A stretch of DNA of 64,000 bases from Pseudomonadota bacterium (GTDB taxonomy: Bacteria > Pseudomonadota > Alphaproteobacteria > Rhizobiales > Hyphomicrobiaceae). The position numbers were made by a program, and so were the translations under genes. Below the pieces are notes generated by a model. The model saw only the letters and a list, made by a program, of their open reading frames with translations. It was not told the DNA's origin and searched no databases. Position 1 is the stretch's first letter; each line of letters begins with the position of its first letter. Below are positions 46,468-55,500 of the stretch, piece by piece. The stretch is from positions 186,001 through 250,000 of the forward strand of contig JAFECE010000003.1 in assembly GCA_018242295.1 (NCBI GenBank), read 5' to 3'.

Positions 46468-47699
46468 CGTGGACCTCCGTCAACTCCCAATGAATTCGGA
46501 ATGTTTCGCAGCGTTTCGCCTCTGGATGCGGCGACGAGATTTTCGTAGCGCATCGCCACTTCGCGACACTGCTGGCGCGGCGTAAAGCGGAGCCGGATCG
46601 TTTTGCGGGCGTGCTCGCCCAATCGCCGGCGGAGTTCCGGATCGCCCATCAACGTCGCGATTTCCCTCGCGACCGCCTCGGCGGAATGCTCCTCCACAAG
46701 CAGCCCGTCGACGCCATGCGTAATGATTTCGGGAACGCCGCCTGTCCCACAGGCTATGACCGGCTTCTGCATCGCCATTGCTTCGGCGATCGAAAGTCCG
46801 AAGGGCTCCCCATAGGACGGATGCACGAACAGATCGAACTCGCGGAGAAACGGCCGGACATCTTTTTGGAATCCGCCGAAATGGAGGCGATCCGCGATGC
46901 CACCCTCGCGCGCCCTCTTTTCAAAGTCCGCCCGGACTTCAGGCACATCGGAGCCGAGTATCATGATGTGCAGATCGGGGTGCGTCTCTCGCAGGAGTGC
47001 CACCGCACCAATAAGCTCAAGCTGTCCCTTCCACGGATTCATCCGGGCGGCAATTCCCAGGAGCGGCGCATTCTCAGGAATGCCGAACTGCGCGCGAATG
47101 TTCGCCGAGCCCGCAAGTTCTTTTTGAGGATCGAAGTGATCGGTATCGACGGCGTTATAGATCGTATGGATTTTTTGCAGATCCATTCCCATACGGCCCA
47201 GTCCATTTCTTATGTAGTCCGAGATGGCGAATATCGCTTTGGCATTGCGCATTCCCCAAAGTGTCGGGCCGGTGTGATAATCGCCGAGGTGTGAATGCAT
47301 GTGCACGACAGACGCGGCCCCGGTCACGCGCCCGAGCAAGCTCGCATAGCTTGCATCCCTCGGCCGGTCCGTGGCGTGAATGATTTGTATGCGGTTGCGC
47401 TTGATAAACGCGGCAGCCTTCGCCAATGACGCAGCACTCGGTCCATAGGCCAGCGCTTTGCCCAGTATGCCTCTACCCGCCAGCGCGCCGGCGGGCTTCC
47501 CAAGCGGCAGGAACGCACTCGATACATTCGGCATTCCGGCGAAGCGAACCCGCATCTCTTCCGCATCGACCGCCTCACTGTTGGAGAGGACGAAGACCTC
47601 AGCTTCATCCGGCGCGAAGTTGGCCATGAGCGACAGATGCACAGCAACGTCCGCACCGCACTGATCGCGCGTATTTAAGAACAGTACACGGACTGGCAT
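46461..47699 (-). CDS. Glycosyltransferase family 4
   Basis: A 412-aa GT-B enzyme. VLFLNTRDQCGADVAVHLSL forms the acceptor side, VHMHSHLGDYH and IYNAVDTDHFDP follow, then GIAARMNPWKGQ and HPSYGEPFGLSIAEAMAMQ with the E-x7-E donor motif, and GVPEIITHGVDGLLVE. It heads a tight leftward operon with the PhyH, GMC, aldo/keto reductase and polymerase genes. Its sugar is unknown. Confidence 0.94.
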   Translation of the reverse strand: MPVRVLFLNTRDQCGADVAVHLSLMANFAPDEAEVFVLSNSEAVDAEEMRVRFAGMPNVSSAFLPLGKPAGALAGRGILGKALAYGPSAASLAKAAAFIKRNRIQIIHATDRPRDASYASLLGRVTGAASVVHMHSHLGDYHTGPTLWGMRNAKAIFAISDYIRNGLGRMGMDLQKIHTIYNAVDTDHFDPQKELAGSANIRAQFGIPENAPLLGIAARMNPWKGQLELIGAVALLRETHPDLHIMILGSDVPEVRADFEKRAREGGIADRLHFGGFQKDVRPFLREFDLFVHPSYGEPFGLSIAEAMAMQKPVIACGTGGVPEIITHGVDGLLVEEHSAEAVAREIATLMGDPELRRRLGEHARKTIRLRFTPRQQCREVAMRYENLVAASRGETLRNIPNSLGVDGGPRC

Positions 47700-48311
47700 A
47701 TACAGAGCCCAGACGATCGATTTAGTTTGGTTATTCCTATAATGCGTTTACTTGACATTCTCTCATCAGGGATGACGGTCTGTCTCGCGACTTCTCATCC
47801 CTCCCGACGATAGCAATCTTCCAATCCGCCGTCGTCGCCTCAATTGCGTTTTCTGATGGATGTCAAATGTCTTGCTTATTTTCCTAATGGCGGCGTCGTC
47901 AGGTCCGCAAAGTTGCCAATCCAGAAGGCATCAGGCCGCTAAATCGGATTCAGCGAGACGCTCGTGAACCCGCTCGATGATTTGACGTCTGCAGATCGAA
48001 CGGGAAATCCCACTCCTCATTTTTCCAAACGCTTTTGCGGATTTCCTCTCCTCGTCGGCAGTTAGCAGCAAAAAGATTGAAGAATTGACTGTAAGCCGGA
48101 TTTACGCCGGCAAAGCGCCCTTTCTTTCTGGAAAGTTAATTGCCCAATGGATGATCCTGAGCATGTAATTCCAGTCCTTTAATGGCTGGATCGCGGCGCC
48201 CTAGGGACAATGTCGACCGACCGCAGATGCTAAATCGCGGCAAGCGCGGCCGCCTTACGGCGTGGTGAATAGCCGGTGCGATATGCAATGCCTACAAACA
48301 GAACCGGCGTA
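47700..48311. other. 612-bp intergenic region
   Basis: This gap lies upstream of the leftward GT4 operon and downstream of the leftward BNR lipoprotein gene. It should contain the promoter of the GT4 operon; TATAGG near 47739 on the minus strand is a weak -10 candidate. No ORF with recognisable features, no RNA gene and no terminator that I can defend. Confidence 0.35.
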
Positions 48312-49445
48312 TTACGGCTCGACGTAGCGCCATAGTCCTGTGGCCCACATCGAGCCGACAAAGATGTTGTGCGTGCCGTCGGACGTTACCGCGACGCTGT
48401 TCGGGCCCCAGACGAGGCCTTCGGGCAGCCCCGTTTCCTTGGTCCAGGCGCCGTGATCGCCCGGCTGCGGTGCTGTCTGCAGCTTTGGACCTCCCTCCTT
48501 GAGTCCACAGCTTGCACATGCCCAGCCCCACATGGCGTAGACAGTTTTCGCTGAGCCCCATACGACCGCGGCATCGCCATCGGTAACGCGCGTCCAGTTG
48601 GCGCCGAGATCGACGCTGCGATAAACGCCGTGCCCCGCGGACGGCCGCCAGCCGCCGATGAACAGCGTTCGGCCCGTTTGGTAGAGCTGTGAGCCACCGT
48701 GCGGATGCGTCAAACCTTCGATGCCGTTGGGCTTCGTCCAGGTCGCGCCGCCGTCACTGGTCATAACGGCCGAACCGCTGCCCTGCGGAATGGCGAACCA
48801 AGTCTTGCGTGTCGTCGCAGCCTCCCCCGTCTCGACGAAGTATGGGAACCACGATACGCCGCCCGTTGGCCAGCCGGCGCCTGACACGAACCTCCATGTT
48901 TCGCCGCCGTCCGTCGACTCGGCGAGGCGATCAGCTTCATGAAAACCCGTGATCAGGTGTGATGGATCGTGCGGGTCGACGACGATCGAGTAGAAGCTCG
49001 AATCGTATTTTTCCGGCAGCAATCCCGTGAGCCGAAAGGTCAGACCACCGTCGATCGACTTGAACACCTTCTGATCGCCATTGACGTTCGCCATCCAAAG
49101 CGTCGCGGGCGTCGTGCCCGCTATAGCCAGCACGTGGCCAAGCGGCTGGTACGGCGGATTGGGCCGGCTAGGAATCTGCGCCCAGGTCTTTCCATAGTCC
49201 ATCGATTTCCAGATTGATCCATAGCCGCCGACGTAAAGATCGCTCGGCCGCGCCGGATCAACGACAATGTTACCCACGCCAAAGCCGTCCGGGCCCTTAA
49301 AAAGCGACGCCGGCATCTCCGGCGAAGTCACATTTTCCCAGACACCCCGCGCGGTCTGCGACTTCCCCTGACACGCGGTGAGCACGAAGCAAATGAAGAG
49401 AATTGTCAGGCTCTGGTTCAGGCGAGCAAATCGGTTATTGGCCAT
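48312..49445 (-). CDS. Lipoprotein with BNR/Asp-box beta-propeller
   Basis: About 377 aa. A lipoprotein signal (LFICFVLTAC, Cys25) is followed by a propeller with repeated Asp-box-like turns: SMDYGKTW, SIDGGLTF, STDGGETW, TSDGGATW and SVDLGANW. Such folds occur in sialidase-like and xyloglucanase-like enzymes and in binding proteins; catalytic residues were not assigned. It may bind or cut the polysaccharide at the cell surface. The frame is open to 49469, but GGGGAG five bases before the ATG at 49445 decides that start. It ends the leftward UbiA-HAD-GtrA group, 70 bp after GtrA. Confidence 0.85.
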   Translation of the reverse strand: MANNRFARLNQSLTILFICFVLTACQGKSQTARGVWENVTSPEMPASLFKGPDGFGVGNIVVDPARPSDLYVGGYGSIWKSMDYGKTWAQIPSRPNPPYQPLGHVLAIAGTTPATLWMANVNGDQKVFKSIDGGLTFRLTGLLPEKYDSSFYSIVVDPHDPSHLITGFHEADRLAESTDGGETWRFVSGAGWPTGGVSWFPYFVETGEAATTRKTWFAIPQGSGSAVMTSDGGATWTKPNGIEGLTHPHGGSQLYQTGRTLFIGGWRPSAGHGVYRSVDLGANWTRVTDGDAAVVWGSAKTVYAMWGWACASCGLKEGGPKLQTAPQPGDHGAWTKETGLPEGLVWGPNSVAVTSDGTHNIFVGSMWATGLWRYVEP

Positions 49446-49515
49446 TTTGCTCCCCAGGAAGCGGATCATGAGTTCGTGCTCGATAGAACGTCGTTCTCGA
49501 TCGTGGCGAGAGCCA

Positions 49516-49908
49516 TCAAGGCGCGGGGCCCAAGTCTCGAGGCGGGGTCCGGAAGACCCAAAGCAGATTGATAAAAAAATTGCCGACGAACGCGGTGCCG
49601 ATGCCGATGATCTTGGAGAGCATCGGCGCGATGCCGATCAGCGTGGCGCAGATCAAGGTAACGCCGACGTTGATGGAAAGTCCGACGGCGGCGCCAAGCA
49701 GAAACTGCACGAACCGGCCTCTGCTCGCGGCTTGCTCGAAAACAAAGCGGCTTGTCAGGTGATAATTGACGAACGCGGCGATGAGCCAGCTGAGGCTCGC
49801 GGCAATTGCGATCGGCAGTCCTGCATCCAGCAGAACGTGAAATCCGGAAACGTCGACGATGGCTGCGACACCTCCGGTGCCGATATAGCGGACGAATTTG
49901 GAGATCAT
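49516..49908 (-). CDS. GtrA family membrane protein
   Basis: A 130-aa protein with four membrane helices and the GtrA pattern: FVRYIGTGGVAAIVDVSGF, FVNYHLTSRFVFE, GLSINVGVTLI and GNFFINLLWVFR. GtrA proteins move or support polyprenyl-phosphate-linked sugars at the membrane. The ATG overlaps the stop of the HAD gene by 4 bp. In mycobacteria a GtrA-like protein (Rv3789) works beside the decaprenyl-phosphoryl arabinose genes, a parallel to this group. Confidence 0.92.
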   Translation of the reverse strand: MISKFVRYIGTGGVAAIVDVSGFHVLLDAGLPIAIAASLSWLIAAFVNYHLTSRFVFEQAASRGRFVQFLLGAAVGLSINVGVTLICATLIGIAPMLSKIIGIGTAFVGNFFINLLWVFRTPPRDLGPAP

Positions 49909-50606
49909 CCCGGCGACCGTTCGAACAGGGGCGCGAACAGCGCGTCAGAGTACGTTGAGAAGTGCAGCCAGCCATTGAGCGGCCGGGCGGAGCGGATGAG
50001 GGCCGTCGCTCCGGCGCGGCGTGCCGCTGCACCATCTCTCTCGATCCGGTCGCCGATGAGGATCGTCTCGGCGGGGCTGGCTCCAGCGGCATTCATGAGC
50101 ACTTCGAGGCCCCGAGGATGTGGTTTAAGGATTCCGACATTGGCATCGCCCGCAGCAACCACGTGGTCGGCTGCAAGTCCCATCGCACTCAGCTTGTCGA
50201 GTGCAGGATAGTCCGAGAAGATGCCGATTGTCTTCCCCTTGAGCTTCAATACCGAGAATAGCTCGACAATGTTCGGATAGCGACAGGCGCGGATGTGTGC
50301 GAGCGGACGCTTCTCCATCCACTCGGCGACGATGGTGCGAACCGTCGCCGGATCGACCCTGTTCGCCGCTGCCGTACGCGCGACCAAAACGTCCTCGAAG
50401 CTGGCGATTTCATCGTCGCCTGCGCTCTCACGAAGCTTGCGATACGTATGAAGGACGCGCAATGCAGTCAGACTGCGCGTCTCAACCACGTTGCCTGCGA
50501 TCTCGCGCAACATACGCAAGCGCATGGCCTTCTGATCGTACAAAGTTCCATCAACGTCGAAGGCGACGAGGCGAATAGAGCTCCAGTCGATCTTCAAGTC
50601 GTTCAT
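49905..50606 (-). CDS. HAD-superfamily phosphatase
   Basis: A 233-aa HAD hydrolase. Motif I FDVDGTLYD has nucleophile Asp17 and acid Asp19; IGIFSDYPA is motif II; KPHPRGLEVLM holds the motif III Lys; LIGDRIERDGAAARRAG is motif IV. It overlaps the UbiA gene and the GtrA gene by 4 bp each. Its likely job is to remove the 5-phosphate from the polyprenyl-phosphoryl phosphopentose made by the UbiA enzyme; this is an inference from context. Confidence 0.92.
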   Translation of the reverse strand: MNDLKIDWSSIRLVAFDVDGTLYDQKAMRLRMLREIAGNVVETRSLTALRVLHTYRKLRESAGDDEIASFEDVLVARTAAANRVDPATVRTIVAEWMEKRPLAHIRACRYPNIVELFSVLKLKGKTIGIFSDYPALDKLSAMGLAADHVVAAGDANVGILKPHPRGLEVLMNAAGASPAETILIGDRIERDGAAARRAGATALIRSARPLNGWLHFSTYSDALFAPLFERSPG

Positions 50607-51586
50607 TGGATCGTGATGTAGCGCTGCTCGGCGAGCGTTTCCAGGAACGGTATGTTGACAAAGCTCGTGAAGAGAAATGTTGCAACCAACGCCAACACGA
50701 TCAGGATGAGCCCGGACTCGCGGAAAAGCTTTTCAGGCTTTTGAGCAGACGATCCGGGCAGCGTCGACATCGAAAAATAGGTGGTGAAGAGCAGCACGAC
50801 GATCGGAATGATGAGCACGAATTCGATGCGGTACTTCACCAGGAAGACGGTGAGAAAAAAGACCGAGAGCAACGAATAGGCGAAGCAGGAGGCGGTCAGC
50901 GATGTTTCTGTGTACTGTGCGAAGCTGGCGCGGTAGCGCACCAGGAGATCGAGCCCTTTAGACGCGACAATTTCGCGATATTCGGAAAGGCGTTTCGCGG
51001 CCATGAGGAAGGCACCGCCGAACCAGTACGATAGGATGATCGATCCCGGGGGCAGCGACGTCGGGTCAATGATTGCCCAACCGATCACGAGGCGGATCGG
51101 ATTGTTGATCGATTCCGAAATCACATCGAGGTAGGCTTTGTCTTTGCTCCTCAGCGGATTGACATTGTAGACGACGCCCTGCACCGCAAAGAGAAATGCG
51201 ACAAAGAACATGAGTTCGCTCGACAGCGCCGCGCAGGTGAGGCCAGCGGCGACGAGGAAACCCCATTCGAGCGCGACGATCGGGCCGCTCATGACCTTTT
51301 GCACGGCCGCACGCTTCGACTTGTCGGGGTGGTGCTTGTCGAAATCGCGATCAAGCCATTCATTGATCACGTAGTTGGCCGAGGCGATGCAGATCGCGGT
51401 GACAAAGCCAAGCACCAGCGACAGAAGAAGGTGGTCGGTGCGAACGCCGCGAAGCAAGTACGCGAGAATGATGCCCGGAACGATGAAGATGTGCTTGGTG
51501 CTATGATCGAGCCGGGCGATCGCAAGGTATTCCTTGAAACCGGCCTGTTGCGGCACGTCGACCGGTGAGCTTTCCGACAAGACCAT
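50603..51586 (-). CDS. UbiA-family polyprenyl-phosphate phosphoribosyltransferase-like
   Basis: A 327-aa membrane enzyme with about nine helices. NEWLDRDFDKHHPDKSKR carries Asn75, Asp79 and Asp83 (NxxxDxxxD) followed by HPxKxxR, the pattern of decaprenyl-phosphate phosphoribosyltransferases rather than of quinone prenyltransferases. YNVNPLRSKDKAYLD gives the second Asp-rich region. It should move a phosphopentose from PRPP to a polyprenyl phosphate. Mycobacterial Rv3806c and Azorhizobium NoeC are known relatives. It is coupled to the HAD and GtrA genes. Confidence 0.88.
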   Translation of the reverse strand: MVLSESSPVDVPQQAGFKEYLAIARLDHSTKHIFIVPGIILAYLLRGVRTDHLLLSLVLGFVTAICIASANYVINEWLDRDFDKHHPDKSKRAAVQKVMSGPIVALEWGFLVAAGLTCAALSSELMFFVAFLFAVQGVVYNVNPLRSKDKAYLDVISESINNPIRLVIGWAIIDPTSLPPGSIILSYWFGGAFLMAAKRLSEYREIVASKGLDLLVRYRASFAQYTETSLTASCFAYSLLSVFFLTVFLVKYRIEFVLIIPIVVLLFTTYFSMSTLPGSSAQKPEKLFRESGLILIVLALVATFLFTSFVNIPFLETLAEQRYITIQ

Positions 51587-51641
51587 GAATTAAGATCTTT
51601 CCTTTCGTGCGCCGTTCAAGTGGATGACTGCCGCGATCGCG

Positions 51642-52913
51642 TCAGGCCACCGCCTCTGATGATTTCGGTGCGGAAGTTATCGTGCCTCGCCTCTCCAAGA
51701 GCGTGTCAACGCCGAATGCCGCCATAATCGTCAGCAACGGCAGTATCGGCACAGAATAGCGCCCCAGAGGAATCAAGATCGCCACGAGGACGTTCATGAC
51801 CACGATCGGAACCCAAAGCAGCCAGGCCGGTCGGCCCTCGCTGTGGGACCTACGCCACCCGATGAACGCCAGCACCCAGCCGATGATGGCCAACACGGCT
51901 GGGACCAACGAATTCGGCAAGGACGTCATCTCGTACCAGAACGTGAAAAATCCGACGAAGATCTTGCGGGCCGTGTCGAGCGGCTCAGTAACAATCATTT
52001 GCTTGGCGACACGTGCGTTGTTCGCCTCGTCGACAACCTCGTCGGCCTCCCACGTGGTGCCGGCATCGCTGGCGATTTTCCGGAACCACGCATTGGATTC
52101 ATTCTCGGCGTCGGTATACGGGGGCTTTTGCAGCGTGGCGAACTCCATGCGCGTGAAGATGTAACCACGCAGGAAAGAGTCGCTCGACCCCGGCGTCAGG
52201 AGCACAAACTTACCGCCCGTGACTTGATAGTTTCGATACGTCCAAGGCGCCAGAATAAGCGCCATGGTTACGAAAATGGCGCCTACTGCGATGACTTCCT
52301 TGACCGAACGGCGTTTGATGGCGAGCACAAAGCTAATGATGCCGAACACGACGACGAGGGGCAGGATCACACCCTTCGCCAGCGTCCCCATCATGCCGAC
52401 CGCACCAAGCAGGATACCGTTAGCCACGGTCGATTGGTCGTGAAAGCGGACTGAGAACCAGACCGTCAGCACGCAGAGGAACGTCAAGAACGTTTCGAGG
52501 TGCAAGTCTGCCACGTAGCGCAAAAGCATTGGATGCAGAGCGCAAATGAGCCCGGCCAGCAATCCTGTTCGCGCGTTGTAGAGACGCTTTCCAAGCGAGT
52601 ATACGAGCAAGCACGTGCCTGCGTGCAGGAGACATTGCAGGAGCACGACGGTAAAATTGCTACCGCCAAGCCGATATATTACGGCGATGACCTCCACGTA
52701 GAGCGAGGCGCCCCTGCGGGTCAATTTCGTAAAACCATGGTCGATAAGTCCGCGCGCGAGGTCGCCGTACTGATACGGGTCACCAGCGTTCGCGACAAAG
52801 GTCTGCAGGCGGAAGACGCCGAAGACCATGGCCAGCGACGCAGCCAGCGCAACGACGGCAATGATGAACGGGTAATTGGCGTACAGGGGGCGGGTGTTCG
52901 TCGTGGCAATCAT
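51642..52913 (-). CDS. GT-C (PMT/ArnT-like, GT39/83) glycosyltransferase
   Basis: About 423 aa with 9-11 membrane helices. The first outer loop has DPYQYGDLARGL, with the acidic residues common in enzymes that use polyprenyl-phosphate sugars; ALHPMLLRYVADLHLETF and LIPLGRYSVPILPLLTIMAA follow. It should act at the outer face of the inner membrane. The frame is open to a TTG at 52976; the ATG at 52913 after GAGATAG is preferred. It lies 55 bp before the UbiA gene and is the natural user of the lipid-linked sugar made by that group. Confidence 0.88.
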   Translation of the reverse strand: MIATTNTRPLYANYPFIIAVVALAASLAMVFGVFRLQTFVANAGDPYQYGDLARGLIDHGFTKLTRRGASLYVEVIAVIYRLGGSNFTVVLLQCLLHAGTCLLVYSLGKRLYNARTGLLAGLICALHPMLLRYVADLHLETFLTFLCVLTVWFSVRFHDQSTVANGILLGAVGMMGTLAKGVILPLVVVFGIISFVLAIKRRSVKEVIAVGAIFVTMALILAPWTYRNYQVTGGKFVLLTPGSSDSFLRGYIFTRMEFATLQKPPYTDAENESNAWFRKIASDAGTTWEADEVVDEANNARVAKQMIVTEPLDTARKIFVGFFTFWYEMTSLPNSLVPAVLAIIGWVLAFIGWRRSHSEGRPAWLLWVPIVVMNVLVAILIPLGRYSVPILPLLTIMAAFGVDTLLERRGTITSAPKSSEAVA

Positions 52914-53312
52914 ATCTATCTCGATGTCTCGACGATGCGTATGACGTCTGACGTCCGATACGTTTGCGGATCCCAAGACATCGCCAACTTAAGGTCCTTT
53001 TGTAACAAGAATGAAACGCAGGTTAAGCGCGGTATTCCTGGACAATGCCGGCGATGGCTGCCCCAATTTGCGGCTCGTGCCATTACATAAGCTATTCGCC
53101 AGGTCGTCGCCCCAGTAAAAGCGCAAAAACGTAAATAATGGTTCCGCTGAGACTCCAATTGGCTGATTGCCAATTCGTCAGTCAGTATCAACGCGGCTTA
53201 TCGAATTAACCGGCGCAAATCGATTACTTTGGTAATAGTGCCGCCCGCGGCTTCGCGTGTACAGACAATCGTTGCGGCGTACTGCTTACAATTTGGGCAG
53301 ACGACGGCAGTG
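52914..53312. promoter_or_regulatory. Upstream region of the GT-C/UbiA operon with inverted repeat
   Basis: A 399-bp gap. A perfect inverted repeat at 53157-53175 (AATTGGC, TGATT, GCCAATT) lies about 245 bp before the GT-C start and 138 bp after the end of the upstream GT2 gene. It could be an operator or, less likely, a weak terminator. No gene was seen. Confidence 0.4.
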
Positions 53313-54521
53313 TCAGCTCCGGTCTGTTCTCACCCAGGTCGTGGCGCGGTTACCTGCCAGAATGCGAACGTACTGAACCAGCTTCGAGTAAACGTAAGGA
53401 ACGATCGACAGCAAGGATCTTGGCGGCAAGGCTTCGCGCCCATAACGAGCCCATGCGAAGACGATGCTCAGCGCCAATCCGGCAATGGCTGAGCAACTGA
53501 TATAAAAAGGAACGAGTGATAGGCCCAAAACCGCTCCAGTTGCCGTGATCGCGAAGACCGCCGACAATAATAGAACGAGAAGAAAAATGGGTGGCACGGC
53601 CAAGTCCAGGGCCATCGCCATCAATCGCAAATCGCGGCTCGCAAATGCCGACGATAAAACACGCGGAACCGTAGAGAAAATCAGCTCTCGATGGCCCTGC
53701 TCCCAACGCTGCTGCTGCGTATTCCGTCCGTGTACAGATGACGCAAAGCAGCTTGTTACGACAGCCGACGGACAAAATAGTGGCAAGTGGCCTTTCAACG
53801 CGAGCTCGAGTCCAAGCTTCAAGTCCTCGGTCAGCGCCCCGGTTGCGAGATTGGCCGCGTTCAAGGTACTCCACGGAAATGCCATTCCCGTGCCGACCAG
53901 CTGACAAGGGAGACCGAGGTTCGCGAGACCGAGTGGACGCACCCAATTCTTCAAGCGCCACGTGAATTCCGATACCTGCTCGTTGACGGATGAACCATCC
54001 GGCGCATGCATCAGATAAAGGGCTTGAATTGGCCGTCCGGCTGCGGACGCACGTTCAGCCAGAGTATCGATGGCGCCATTTTCCAGGCGGCAATCGGCAT
54101 CGACGATAATCACGACCTCAGGTGGCGTTTCCGAGAGATGCCGAATTCCATAGTCAAGAGCGTGACCTTTTCCGCGGTTTTGTTCATCTCGGCGTTCGAC
54201 GACTTCCGCTCCCGCCGAACGGGCAACCTCCGCGGTATCGTCTGAACAATTATCTGCGACCACCAGCAGACGATCACGCGGGCCGATCTCAGTCAAAATG
54301 TCAGTCAATGTCGGAAGGATGCTCACGCTCTCATTGTGAGCGGGAACGAGTACGGCCAGGGACGGTCTATTGGAATTGGGCTTGCGCTCGGAATTTCTTT
54401 TCGAAAGCGCTGCCAAAACTTCAATTAGAAGAACGACAACGGGAATACTTACGAGTAACGCAACCGCGCCCAGGGCTCCCGAAACGAATGCAGCGGCGAC
54501 AGACATTTCGTGGGAAACCAT
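53313..54521 (-). CDS. Membrane glycosyltransferase family 2 (cellulose-synthase-like)
   Basis: A 402-aa processive-type GT2. One helix near the N-terminus (about 10-35), then LAVLVPAHNESVSILPTL, LLVVADNCSDDTAE, IIVDADCRLENGAI (DxD), TEDLKLGLELAL (TED) and QQQRWEQGH (QxxRW), then two or three C-terminal helices. All catalytic motifs are in place. It may extend the chain or add a side branch. A second start five codons in is possible. Confidence 0.93.
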   Translation of the reverse strand: MVSHEMSVAAAFVSGALGAVALLVSIPVVVLLIEVLAALSKRNSERKPNSNRPSLAVLVPAHNESVSILPTLTDILTEIGPRDRLLVVADNCSDDTAEVARSAGAEVVERRDEQNRGKGHALDYGIRHLSETPPEVVIIVDADCRLENGAIDTLAERASAAGRPIQALYLMHAPDGSSVNEQVSEFTWRLKNWVRPLGLANLGLPCQLVGTGMAFPWSTLNAANLATGALTEDLKLGLELALKGHLPLFCPSAVVTSCFASSVHGRNTQQQRWEQGHRELIFSTVPRVLSSAFASRDLRLMAMALDLAVPPIFLLVLLLSAVFAITATGAVLGLSLVPFYISCSAIAGLALSIVFAWARYGREALPPRSLLSIVPYVYSKLVQYVRILAGNRATTWVRTDRS

Positions 54522-54651
54522 CAGAAGCTATTCATCTCAATGCGGAATTCGCCAACGCACCCCTCATACGCCCTTAAACACCGCGAAAAAGCACGATAGC
54601 CGCCTTCAGTGTACATATTATTATCGGAGATCCTAGCGCAACATTCCGCGT

Positions 54652-55410
54652 TTACGAACGAAATCGCGGATTCATCATTTGGGCGACGACCAAACCGAAT
54701 ATTTTCGGGCCTTTAACCAGGTATCGCTTCGCGAGACGCTTGGGATCCGACAAGAGGCGATGCAACCACTCGAGGCCCGAATTCTGAATCCAGAGCGGCG
54801 CACGCTGCTGTTTTCCAGTAAGAAAATCAATCGATGCACCGATACAAAGAGCCACTCCCCTTGCTTCGGGGTATTCAAGGAGCCGGTGCGCCAAGATTTC
54901 TTGCTGCGGCGATCCAACGGCCAGGAAAGTGATGTCGGCGTTCGCATCCAAAATGAACGCGATGCATTTCTGGACCTCGACATCGGACTTAATAAATCCC
55001 ATCGGCGGCGTATAGGACGCGATTTCGAGGCCGGGAAAACGGCGGCCGAGGATTGCGCAGTCGTCGGCGCTCGGCCCGATGATTCCGACTTTCAGCCCGA
55101 GACCCGAGGCCCGTTCCAAAAGGCGGGCGGTAAGATCGCTGCCGGTTACGACATCGAGCTTCGAACCGCATAAATACGCCAATTTTCTCAGTACCCGACT
55201 GTCGCAGTATATGCGCCATGCGCCGGTGTATTTGGCTTTGAGTGCGTCGCCCTGCTCGTAAATCTCGACGACATGTTGCACGTTGGGGGTGACGACGTAT
55301 CTGAACGGCTGTCCAATTGCACCCAATATTTCGTCTATTGCCGTTTCAGTCGAACCGCTGTTGAATTTCAGGCCAAGAAAATTGGCTATATTGGACGCCG
55401 TCATTTGCAC
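54652..55410 (-). CDS. WecG/TagA/CpsF family glycosyltransferase (GT26)
   Basis: A 252-aa GT26 enzyme. VTPNVQHVVEIYEQGD, RIYCDSRVLRKLAYLCG, VTGSDLTARLLERAS, FLAVGSPQQEILAHR and CIGASIDFLTGKQQRAPLW then GLEWLHRLLSDPKRL are the conserved family blocks. These enzymes add a ManNAc- or uronate-type sugar to a lipid-linked first sugar, so this may be the second step after the priming transferase. An ATG two codons in is an alternative start. Confidence 0.94.
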   Translation of the reverse strand: MQMTASNIANFLGLKFNSGSTETAIDEILGAIGQPFRYVVTPNVQHVVEIYEQGDALKAKYTGAWRIYCDSRVLRKLAYLCGSKLDVVTGSDLTARLLERASGLGLKVGIIGPSADDCAILGRRFPGLEIASYTPPMGFIKSDVEVQKCIAFILDANADITFLAVGSPQQEILAHRLLEYPEARGVALCIGASIDFLTGKQQRAPLWIQNSGLEWLHRLLSDPKRLAKRYLVKGPKIFGLVVAQMMNPRFRS

Positions 55411-55500
55411 CCCCCGCGAGGCATTGCATATCTCTCGTCATGCCGCGGGGAAATGACAAGTGGGAAATGTAAAGAAGATTAGCGCGTGTCGCCGACGCCG

